The notes under the pieces were generated by a model that worked only from the letters and a program-made list of their open reading frames with translations, ran no database searches and had not been told where the DNA came from. Shown one piece after another: positions 56,945-64,000 of a DNA stretch of 64,000 nucleotides. The position numbers and the translations under genes are program-made. The DNA is from DSSM01 sp964484125 (GTDB lineage: Bacteria > Bacteroidota > Ignavibacteria > Tepidaquicellales > Tepidaquicellaceae), in assembly GCA_964484125.1 (NCBI GenBank), contig CAZAEK010000005.1, forward strand, positions 62,001-126,000. Direction: 5' to 3'. Position 1 is the first letter of the stretch; each line of letters starts with the position of its first letter.

Positions 56945-57310
56945 ATGATAAAAGGCATTGGAATAGATATAATAGAAATCCAGAGAATCAAAGGTGTAAT
57001 TGAAAAATTCGGCGACAGGTTTTTCAACAGAATCCTGACCGAAAAAGAAATTGAATACTGTAAAAAATTCTCAAAACCTGAACTTCATTTTGCCGGGCGA
57101 TTTGCCTCAAAAGAGGCATATTCCAAAGCTATCGGAACAGGAATATCCAGAGATTTCGGTTGGAAAGATATTGAAATCCTCAATGATGAGCGCGGCAAAC
57201 CATATATTAACCACACCACTGATAACGAATTTTCAAAGTACGTATATCACATCAGCATTTCACATACAGATGGTTACGCCTGTGCAGTTGTAACCTGTGA
57301 AGAACCCTGA
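56945..57310 (+). CDS. acpS: Holo-[acyl-carrier-protein] synthase
   Basis: A 121-residue enzyme that attaches 4'-phosphopantetheine from CoA to acyl carrier protein. The family motifs are GIGIDIIEI (metal ligand D8) and FASKEAYSKAIGTG (E57), and the C-terminus has HISISHTDGYACAVV. The length is normal. It is divergent from radA with about 73 nt between them. Confidence 0.94.
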   Translation: MIKGIGIDIIEIQRIKGVIEKFGDRFFNRILTEKEIEYCKKFSKPELHFAGRFASKEAYSKAIGTGISRDFGWKDIEILNDERGKPYINHTTDNEFSKYVYHISISHTDGYACAVVTCEEP

Positions 57311-57318
57311 TAAAATAA

Positions 57319-59112
57319 TTATTCAGCATCTATAGATACTGAAGTTTCGACACCATCTCTGATATATACAATTTCAACTTTATCACCTTTTTTCAAATCA
57401 CCGAGAGCCGCAGTATAGTCGTATATATTATTTATATCTTTGCCGATAAGTTTAATGATTATATCTCCGCTTTTCATTCCTGCTTTTTCAGCGAGACTGC
57501 CCTGTTTTACGCCGGAAATTCTGAAACCTTTATCATTATATGAGAAATCAGGTATTACTCCAAGCGTTACTTTGAAATTTGTTCTTGTCGGCTGATTATT
57601 TTCAGTTACTTCAACATAAAGCGGTTTGCTATCGAGATTTGCTACAATTTTTGCAACATCATATACGTATCTTAAAATTCTCTCCTGTCCGTCGTAATTT
57701 ATTTTCCAGTAGTCATCTGTTGATTTGTGATAGTCTGAATGAATCCCGCTGAAGAAAAAGAGAACAGGCACTTTTTTCCTGTTGAATGATGAATGGTCTG
57801 AACCGCCGAAACCTTCTTTCCCGAGCGAGAGACTGAAATTATAATTACTGTTTGTTTCGTTCAGGAGTTTTTCCCAGGTATCGGATGTCCCGGTTCCGTT
57901 AACTACAAGTACGTTATTCTCTAGTCTGCCTATCATATCAAGATTAATCATTGATACAATATTATACTTATTAAATAAATCAGATTTGACGAAATAATCC
58001 GAACCAAGTAATCCCTGCTCTTCAGCACCGAAACACATGAAGAGAACACTTCTTTTAAATAAATCTTTATTGGAAGAAATTTTCTGTGCGAGTTCAAGTA
58101 CTCCTACTGTTCCTGAACCGTTATCATCTGCGCCGTTATGGATTTTCCTTGTCTTAGAAGGGTCAAGACTATTTCTCTCACCATATCCGAGATGGTCGTA
58201 ATGTGCTCCGATAACAATAACTTCGTTTTTCAAAACCGGATCTGAACCCTCAAGATATCCGAGTATATTTGTTGTTTCAACTTCCTTTTTTTCAATTTCA
58301 ATCTGCATTTCAATCTTACTTTTTTTCAGTGCTATACTCTGTGGATTCGAAGTTGAATTAATTTCTTTATAAATATTATCTAAATTCAAACCTTCACTTT
58401 CAAACAGACCGGCAATAATATTCCTTTTAATCTGAATAACCGGTAATCCTGATTTTTGCGAAAGGTCATCTACGAGTGAGAGATCAATCTCATCGTCGTA
58501 ATCTGGAGGGTTTACAAATATAACTCCATTAGCGCCAAGTTCTTTTGCTATAGATATTTTATATCTATCTTTCCCGAGATATTCAGGAATTCTTTTGTCT
58601 TTAAAACCGGGAGCACCTTTGAAGATAATTATGAATTTGCCTTTTACATCAATATTTTTATATTCATTGTAATTATCTGAATTAATTCCGTATCCTGCAA
58701 AAACAAGTTCTGCATTGAATTTTCCGTTTTCTGAATAAGATACCGGATACCAGTCATTTTCTAAAAATAATTTAAGAGTTTTACCATTGGTTGATAAATA
58801 AGTGTAGTTATTGCCAGCTATTTTAAATTCCCTCTGAAAACTGAAGAACTGAAGATAGTCATCTCTATTCCCGGGTTTCAGTCCGTATTTTTTAAATTCC
58901 GATATTATATAATTTCGTGAGTCAATATCTCCCTGTGTTCCCGGAAATCTACCTTCGAGTTTATCATCTGCGAGATATTTCAGATGCTGAAAGAGTTCCT
59001 GTTTTGTGATTTCATTATTCCTTACAAGTTCTAATGAATCAACGGGAAATGAGTGCGCAAAATTAAATGCAAATAAAAAAGCAATTAAGGATAGTTTTAG
59101 TATTTTTATCAT
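57319..59112 (-). CDS. Secreted M28-family metallopeptidase with PA and PDZ domains
   Basis: A 597-residue protein: signal peptide (1-21), PA domain (about 125-235), M28 zinc peptidase (about 280-500) and a C-terminal PDZ domain (about 515-590). The zinc ligands and catalytic residues are in place: H304 (GAHYDHLG), the Asp pair at 329-330 (GADDNGSG), E364/E365 (GAEEQGLLGS), D392 (NLDMIGR) and H440 (GGSDHSSF). It is likely a periplasmic or surface aminopeptidase. It is convergent with acpS and lies 25 nt downstream of the membrane protein gene. Confidence 0.88.
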   Translation of the reverse strand: MIKILKLSLIAFLFAFNFAHSFPVDSLELVRNNEITKQELFQHLKYLADDKLEGRFPGTQGDIDSRNYIISEFKKYGLKPGNRDDYLQFFSFQREFKIAGNNYTYLSTNGKTLKLFLENDWYPVSYSENGKFNAELVFAGYGINSDNYNEYKNIDVKGKFIIIFKGAPGFKDKRIPEYLGKDRYKISIAKELGANGVIFVNPPDYDDEIDLSLVDDLSQKSGLPVIQIKRNIIAGLFESEGLNLDNIYKEINSTSNPQSIALKKSKIEMQIEIEKKEVETTNILGYLEGSDPVLKNEVIVIGAHYDHLGYGERNSLDPSKTRKIHNGADDNGSGTVGVLELAQKISSNKDLFKRSVLFMCFGAEEQGLLGSDYFVKSDLFNKYNIVSMINLDMIGRLENNVLVVNGTGTSDTWEKLLNETNSNYNFSLSLGKEGFGGSDHSSFNRKKVPVLFFFSGIHSDYHKSTDDYWKINYDGQERILRYVYDVAKIVANLDSKPLYVEVTENNQPTRTNFKVTLGVIPDFSYNDKGFRISGVKQGSLAEKAGMKSGDIIIKLIGKDINNIYDYTAALGDLKKGDKVEIVYIRDGVETSVSIDAE

Positions 59113-59137
59113 TTTATAATAGTTATTAATAATTAAT

Positions 59138-59986
59138 TTATTTCATCTGACTATAATCTAATTCAGAACCAAGAACACTATGTGGTATTAAATAAACAAT
59201 AAGCATCAGAATAGCGGCACCAAGTATCCAGAGCTTCGGTTTTTGAGAGCGTTTATACATTATAAAAGCAACGAGCCAGCCAATGAACGCTATCAACGTC
59301 TTATTATCAGTCAGGTCAATGCCGAAAGGTATTCCTGTCCAGTACTCACCGAAAGCATATTTCTGAACAATAGGTCCAAGAACTAAACCTCCGATGATTA
59401 AAGTCAGAAGTGTCCACAAAATATATTTTGTATATTTCGGTTCAGGCATGAATATTTCCAGACCTGTCCTAGTTGCTATGAGCATTGAAAGAAACATAAC
59501 AATTACGTGTATTATTAAAATATATGTCGGAACATCACCTTTAAATCTGATTACTACAGGTTCGCTTGCCGGAATTACTTTTTCAGTATTATCTTTAATT
59601 AATCTCACATAGTAATTTAATTTCCCTGCAGGCGGCTGTTTGCGTAATGTACCGTAAAGGAAATATCCTTTCTGATATTTCTCAGGAATGTCTTCTGATA
59701 CAATTACATCTTTAAGTAATATCATATCTACCCTTGTTAATTCATCATTTGTCTTATGCCTTTTCCAGAGTATCGTACCTCTGTAAGTTTCGTCTTCAAC
59801 CGGTACTATTACAGGGCAGTCAGAATTTGTGGAATGACTTCTTTCAAACCTGTAAATTATATCTTTTCCCTGAAAAGAATCAGACCCGCTCAGAGGATAA
59901 GTCGGACCGGTAATACGCTGATAGTAAGCAGAAGCAACCGTTATTATAACTGCGAGTATCCAGAAAATTATGTTTCTTGTCTTCAT
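59138..59986 (-). CDS. Membrane protein of unknown function
   Basis: A 282-residue protein with an N-terminal helix (about 7-23), an extracytoplasmic domain of about 120 residues containing SHSTNSDCPVIVPVED and YFLYGTLRKQPPAGKLNYY, and four C-terminal helices (about 155-270). The plan resembles a sensor or scaffold protein, but I know no family for it. It is probably cotranscribed with the M28 peptidase gene downstream. Confidence 0.65.
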   Translation of the reverse strand: MKTRNIIFWILAVIITVASAYYQRITGPTYPLSGSDSFQGKDIIYRFERSHSTNSDCPVIVPVEDETYRGTILWKRHKTNDELTRVDMILLKDVIVSEDIPEKYQKGYFLYGTLRKQPPAGKLNYYVRLIKDNTEKVIPASEPVVIRFKGDVPTYILIIHVIVMFLSMLIATRTGLEIFMPEPKYTKYILWTLLTLIIGGLVLGPIVQKYAFGEYWTGIPFGIDLTDNKTLIAFIGWLVAFIMYKRSQKPKLWILGAAILMLIVYLIPHSVLGSELDYSQMK

Positions 59987-60056
59987 AATTAGATTATTTT
60001 TTACTAAATTTACTAAAATAATTTACAATATAACATACTCTTAATATTATTATTTG

Positions 60057-60932
60057 ATGAAGGTCATTATCACAGGTGCATCGGGATTATTAGGTCAATA
60101 TCTCAATATTGAACTCAGTAAAAAAAATGAAATTCTTGCTTTATACAACACGAGAGTAGGAAACACAAAAAATTATAGTTCAATCCGTGTAGATTTCAGA
60201 AATCTTACAGAACTGAGAAAAATAATACTTGAATATAAACCTGATTGTGTTATTCATACTGCGGGAATAACAAGACCTGAAGCGGCAGATGCAATGCCAT
60301 ATAGTGAAGTGAAGAAGGTTAACGTTGAAGCCACAAGGGAAATAGCTGAATCATGCGAAAGAATAAATGCGAGAATAATATTTACTTCAACTGATTTAGT
60401 CTATGACGGAAACAGCGGCGGAATGCTATCTGAAAACGGGAAAATTAATCCGCTTTCGTCCTATGCAGTTTCAAAAGTTGAAGCAGAAGAAGTTATAAAA
60501 TCCGTAACAGAAAATTATGTAATACTGCGGACAGCCCTGCTTTTCGGAATAGGGCTTAATGGCTCTGTAAATAATTTCCATATTATGCTCGAAAATCTCA
60601 AAAAACGAAATCTTTCATATCTTTTTGTTGACCAGATAAGGACTCCGTTATCTTTACTTAATGCTTCTGAGATAATCTCACAGATAGTAATTTCGGGCAT
60701 AAAAAATATAACTTTGAACTTTGCAGGACCTCAGAGAGTATCAAGATTTGAACTCGGGGAGCTGTTATGCAAAGCAGGCGGATTTGACGAAACACTATTG
60801 AAAAAAATATATTTAAAAGATATTCCTACAGTGAAACCTGTATATGATGTATCACTTAATACCACACTTTTAAGAAAATCGGGGTTTTGCCAAAAAGACT
60901 TATTTGAGGAAATTTTGCGAATCCTTCAATAA
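60057..60932 (+). CDS. NAD(P)-dependent SDR, dTDP-4-dehydrorhamnose reductase-like
   Basis: A 291-residue extended SDR with the Rossmann motif GASGLLGQ (7-14), the STDLVYDG block and the catalytic YAVSK. Length and plan match RfbD/RmlD, which makes dTDP-L-rhamnose, but no rfbA, B or C gene is adjacent, so another sugar-nucleotide or a methionine-adenosyltransferase-like role is possible. The ATG at 60057 is preferred over the TTG just before it at 60054. It stands alone between a divergent membrane protein gene and rnfC. Confidence 0.76.
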   Translation: MKVIITGASGLLGQYLNIELSKKNEILALYNTRVGNTKNYSSIRVDFRNLTELRKIILEYKPDCVIHTAGITRPEAADAMPYSEVKKVNVEATREIAESCERINARIIFTSTDLVYDGNSGGMLSENGKINPLSSYAVSKVEAEEVIKSVTENYVILRTALLFGIGLNGSVNNFHIMLENLKKRNLSYLFVDQIRTPLSLLNASEIISQIVISGIKNITLNFAGPQRVSRFELGELLCKAGGFDETLLKKIYLKDIPTVKPVYDVSLNTTLLRKSGFCQKDLFEEILRILQ

Positions 60933-61031
60933 AAATACAAAACAATCTTTTATTCGTTTTATCATTGAAAAAAAAATTTATTCTGAATAAGTTAGCATAT
61001 ACTTTCTTATAAAAAATTAAATTTCAAAGCC

Positions 61032-62375
61032 ATTTTAGACAAGATAAAAAATTTCTCGAAAAAAACGTTTAAAGGTGGAGTTCATCCTTTTGAACAAAAA
61101 GAACTCTCGAAGGATCTGGCATTAGAAGTGATGCCTGATTCAGAAAATATAATTATACCGCTTTCACAGCATATTGGAAAACAGGCAAAGCCAATAGTTA
61201 AAAAAGGTGATGTAGTGAAGGCGGGCAGTGTAATAGCGGAACCGGAAGGTTTTGTATCAATCCCTATACATAGCTCTGTATCCGGAGTTGTACAGAAGAT
61301 TCACGTTGAGCCAAATACATCCGGATTTCCAAAAGAATCAATAATAATAAAATCAGACGGCAAAGGTGAGGTTGAGAAATATGAGCCACTTGATTATAAA
61401 ACTGTAACGGCAGAAGAAATTAAGGAGCGCGTTAGGATAGCCGGATTGGTAGGGCAGGGCGGAGCAGCATTTCCGACATTCATAAAGTTATCGCCTCCTG
61501 AAGATAAAAAAATTGATTATGTAATACTGAACGGATGCGAATGTGAACCTTATCTTACAAGGGATTACAGGTTAATGCTTGAAAGACCTGTAGATGTGGT
61601 AACAGGATTGAGTTTAATTATGAGAGCGGTTGGAGTTGATAAAGGAATTATAGGAATTGAAGATAATAAACCTGAAGCGATAAAGGTATTAAGGGAAGCC
61701 GCAAAGGAATTTCCTGAAATAACCGTAGAAGCATTGGAGACTAAATACCCTCAGGGAGCTGAAAAGATGCTGATTAAAGCATGTGTTAACAGGGAAGTCC
61801 CCCCGGGAAAACTACCTCTTGATGTCGGTGTGATAGTACAGAACATAGGAACTGCAACTGCAATATATGATGCAGTAGTAAAAGGAGAGCCGCAGTTATA
61901 TGCCGCATTAACTGTAACCGGCAAAGGAATAAATACTCCCAAAAATTTAATTGTTAAAATCGGTACATCAATTAAAGATGTAATTGAGTATTGCGGAGGA
62001 GTAAAAGACAATGCAGTAAAAGTTATAGTCGGCGGACCTATGATGGGAGTTGCTCAGTTTGATTTTATGGCACCTGTGATGAAAGCAACAAGCGGAATAG
62101 TAGTATTGACAAAAGAAGAAGTAAATGAGCATCCTGAGACACCTTGTCTGAGGTGCGGAAAGTGTATCGAAGCATGTCCGTTACAACTTGTGCCTACAAA
62201 ACTCTCGAGATTCTCGCAGCTTGAAAAATATCCGGAAGCAGAAGAATTTAACATAACAACATGTATGGAATGTGGAACATGTACATTCACCTGCCCGGCA
62301 AATATTCCTCTTGTTCAGTGGATAAGACTCGGGAAACAAAAAGTTTTACAGCTACAAAGAGAAAAAAAATTATAA
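61032..62375 (+). CDS. rnfC: Electron transport complex subunit RnfC (start codon uncertain)
   Basis: The peripheral RNF subunit: N-terminal barrel-sandwich domain, a FMN/NADH-binding SLBB region (GLVGQGGAAFPTFIKL, NGCECEPYLTRDYRLM) and two [4Fe-4S] motifs (CLRCGKCIEACP, CMECGTCTFTCP). The conserved start KGGVHP lies at 61071-61088, upstream of the first canonical start (GTG 61128). The open frame extends to 60996 and holds no ATG, GTG or TTG there, so I give an ATT at 61032 as the best guess; ATA is possible. RnfC passes electrons between NAD(H) and ferredoxin with ion pumping. Confidence 0.82.
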   Translation: MLDKIKNFSKKTFKGGVHPFEQKELSKDLALEVMPDSENIIIPLSQHIGKQAKPIVKKGDVVKAGSVIAEPEGFVSIPIHSSVSGVVQKIHVEPNTSGFPKESIIIKSDGKGEVEKYEPLDYKTVTAEEIKERVRIAGLVGQGGAAFPTFIKLSPPEDKKIDYVILNGCECEPYLTRDYRLMLERPVDVVTGLSLIMRAVGVDKGIIGIEDNKPEAIKVLREAAKEFPEITVEALETKYPQGAEKMLIKACVNREVPPGKLPLDVGVIVQNIGTATAIYDAVVKGEPQLYAALTVTGKGINTPKNLIVKIGTSIKDVIEYCGGVKDNAVKVIVGGPMMGVAQFDFMAPVMKATSGIVVLTKEEVNEHPETPCLRCGKCIEACPLQLVPTKLSRFSQLEKYPEAEEFNITTCMECGTCTFTCPANIPLVQWIRLGKQKVLQLQREKKL

Positions 62376-62392
62376 TTTAATGTAAAGTTTAT

Positions 62393-63355
62393 ATGCCTAC
62401 AACAACAGCTAACCCAGCTTACAAATTAGAGTTAACAAGTTCGCCCCATGTACACTCCAGATGGTCAACAAAACAGGCGATGTGGTTTGTGGTAATATCG
62501 CTAATCCCGTCTCTGATTGGCTCAGTGTTATTCTATGGCTTTTATCAGATTCTTGTTGTGTTAACCTCTGTAGTGGTTTGTGTCGGAACTGAAGCCGGAG
62601 TAAAATATATCAGGAAAAGAGAAATAACAATAAAAGACGGGAGTGCAGTTATAACCGGACTTTTACTTGGAATGATATTGCCTCCGAATTTCTCACTCGT
62701 ATTTACTGCAATCGGAGCAGTCTTCGCAATTGCAATCGGAAAAGAAATATTCGGCGGTCTCGGTTATAATATTTTCAACCCTGCACTTGTCGGTAGAGCT
62801 TTTCTACAGGCGGCTTTTCCGGTGGCAATGACAACTTGGACTATACCTAATTTTTCAGACGCAGTTTCAAAGGCAACTCCTCTATCAAGTCTGAAATTTG
62901 ACGGAATACCTTCAGCTTTGAAACCAATGATTTTCGGAAATATTGGCGGCTCGATAGGAGAAACTTCGGCATTAGCAATTATTATCGGTGGTCTCTTTTT
63001 GCTTGTGTTCGGAATTGCTAACTGGAGAATTCCTCTTTCAATGATAATTGGTATTCTTGTATTTGGAGCATTAATCTGGCTGATAAATCCGGCAAAATAT
63101 CCAGACCCATTTTATCATCTCTTTGGCGGAGGATTTTTATTCGGAGCATTTTTTATGGCTACTGACTGGGTTACATCACCTCTTACAGGTAAAGGTATGT
63201 GGATTTTCGGACTTGGTATCTCATTGATTGTTGTAGTGATTAGAGTATTCGGCGGTTTACCCGAAGGAGTAATGTATGCGATATTACTTATGAATGCAGT
63301 TGTACCTATAATTAACCGTTACACTAAACCAAAAGTATTCGGAGAGACAAAATGA
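62393..63355 (+). CDS. rnfD: Electron transport complex subunit RnfD
   Basis: A 320-residue integral subunit with about nine helices and the flavin-threonine region KATPLSS, the motif where FMN is bound covalently in RnfD. It starts 17 nt after rnfC. The short C-terminal AILLMNAVVPIINRYTKP is typical. It forms the membrane core of the sodium- or proton-pumping RNF complex. Confidence 0.9.
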   Translation: MPTTTANPAYKLELTSSPHVHSRWSTKQAMWFVVISLIPSLIGSVLFYGFYQILVVLTSVVVCVGTEAGVKYIRKREITIKDGSAVITGLLLGMILPPNFSLVFTAIGAVFAIAIGKEIFGGLGYNIFNPALVGRAFLQAAFPVAMTTWTIPNFSDAVSKATPLSSLKFDGIPSALKPMIFGNIGGSIGETSALAIIIGGLFLLVFGIANWRIPLSMIIGILVFGALIWLINPAKYPDPFYHLFGGGFLFGAFFMATDWVTSPLTGKGMWIFGLGISLIVVVIRVFGGLPEGVMYAILLMNAVVPIINRYTKPKVFGETK

Positions 63356-63915
63356 AGACAGTAATTCAGATGCTGGTAGTCCTTACTGGAATAGGACTTA
63401 TATCCGGAGGCCTTCTTTTTCAGGTAAGTAGTTGGGCAGACCCTATGATAGCGGTAAATAAACAGAAAGCAACTGAGGAAGCTATATATATAGTACAACC
63501 TGAAGGAAAATCCTATGAGAAAATATCTGCTGGAGACTTCGAGGGATATAAAGTCTTTGGACAGAATAAAGATTTAATAGGATATGCCTTTGTTTACGAA
63601 GGAAACGGCTTTCAGGGGAAAATAAGAATTATGATAGGGATACAACCAGACCTTAGCAAAATATCTTCAATTGAAATACTCGAACAATCTGAGACTCCGG
63701 GATTAGGTACTAAAGTAACAGAAGAACCTTTTAAGACAAAATTTAAAGGATTGAATTCTAAAGGAAGCATTGGTTGGGTAAAAGAAGGTGCATCACCAAA
63801 GGATAATGAAATAATTGCAATTACGGGAGCTACAATTTCTTCCAAATCTGTAGTTGCGATTATAGATACAGGACTAAAAAAATTAAGAACCCTTAAAGAG
63901 GGAGGTAAATTATGA
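63352..63915 (+). CDS. rnfG: Electron transport complex subunit RnfG
   Basis: A 187-residue subunit with one N-terminal membrane helix and an FMN-binding domain; the flavin threonine is in ITGATISSKSV, the usual SGATxS-type site, and EQSETPGLGTKV is the conserved loop before it. The start overlaps the rnfD stop by 4 nt. A GGAGGT lies just before the rnfE start, within the last codons of this gene. Confidence 0.9.
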   Translation: MKTVIQMLVVLTGIGLISGGLLFQVSSWADPMIAVNKQKATEEAIYIVQPEGKSYEKISAGDFEGYKVFGQNKDLIGYAFVYEGNGFQGKIRIMIGIQPDLSKISSIEILEQSETPGLGTKVTEEPFKTKFKGLNSKGSIGWVKEGASPKDNEIIAITGATISSKSVVAIIDTGLKKLRTLKEGGKL

Positions 63916-64000
63916 AGAAACAGGTATCATTAACAAAAGAATTTGTAAAAGGAATCTGGGAAATAAACCCGACTTTCAAGCAGTTGCTTGGATTCTGTCC
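63912..64000 (+). CDS. rnfE: Electron transport complex subunit RnfE, N-terminus only (cut by window end)
   Basis: The frame opens at ATG 63912, overlaps the rnfG stop (ATGA) and has a strong SD (GGAGGT at 63901-63906). The first 29 residues contain EINPTFKQLLGFCP, which matches the start of RnfE/NqrD proteins. The rest lies beyond the window, so only the identity and the start can be supported. Confidence 0.82.
   Translation, partial: MKKQVSLTKEFVKGIWEINPTFKQLLGFC

Noticed and set aside
1..64000. tRNA or rRNA genes, insertion sequences, phage genes
   Set aside because: No cloverleaf with the T-loop signature, no rRNA stretch, no transposase or integrase motif was seen on either strand.

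Overview
The window reads as a low-GC chromosomal contig from a free-living member of the Bacteroidota/Ignavibacteria side of the FCB group. The evidence is several proteins with the type IX secretion (T9SS) C-terminal sorting domain (motif YPNPF, ending in a short basic tail), two giant C25 (gingipain/PorU-like) peptidases, a DUF5683 protein, a promoter of the Bacteroidetes type (TTG-N19-TAnnTTTG), an RNF complex and frequent TTG starts. The exact genus cannot be told from the sequence alone. A 100-base run of N (49567-49666) shows that this is a scaffold.

Layout. 1-0.4 kb: end of a membrane protein. 0.4-9.85 kb: a surface-polysaccharide region with a Wzx-type flippase, several glycosyltransferases and three methyltransferases, on both strands and converging at 6.77 kb. 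9.9-12.65 kb: a frameshifted Ycf48-like T9SS cargo protein and an outer-membrane porin, both on the minus strand. 12.8-16.75 kb: a sharply bounded four-gene operon (two ATP-grasp ligases, a GNAT acetyltransferase and a lysine 2,3-aminomutase-like radical SAM enzyme) with a visible promoter and terminator; this is the best candidate for an uncharacterised pathway. 16.8-19.1 kb: an ECF sigma factor operon with a probable autoregulatory promoter. 19.1-24.4 kb, minus strand: rhomboid protease, DnaG primase, a T9SS cargo protein and an O-antigen-ligase/TPR protein. 24.4-32.66 kb: a very AT-rich second polysaccharide cluster (split GT-C enzyme, flippase, two GT2, GT9, GT4, WecG/TagA), with a duplicated copy of the O-antigen-ligase 5' end inside it. 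32.66-42.4 kb: two tandem PorU2-like C25 peptidases of about 1600 residues each.

42.5-45.8 kb: fumarylacetoacetase with an unknown partner, SecG, and a DUF5683 protein. 45.8-47.7 kb: a three-gene HipBST-type toxin-antitoxin module behind a palindrome-rich upstream region. 47.9-49.2 kb: asparaginyl-tRNA synthetase, followed by an array of 48-bp palindromic repeats interrupted by the assembly gap. 49.8-53.1 kb: NYN-domain protein, ABC exporter pair and a lipoprotein. 53-60 kb: MFS transporter, fructose-1,6-bisphosphatase, RadA, AcpS, an M28/PDZ peptidase and a membrane protein. 60-64 kb: a dTDP-4-dehydrorhamnose-reductase-like enzyme, then rnfC-D-G-(E), cut by the window edge.

How the parts fit. 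The two polysaccharide regions carry the parts of a Wzx-type export route: glycosyltransferases build a lipid-linked glycan, flippases move it across the membrane, and the O-antigen-ligase-like protein polymerises it or transfers it. The T9SS cargo proteins and PorU2-like peptidases belong to the same cell-surface programme, since T9SS cargo is commonly processed by a PorU-type sortase and anchored to a glycolipid. Two apparent single-base frameshifts, both explained by one missing T in a T run, may be assembly errors rather than biology.
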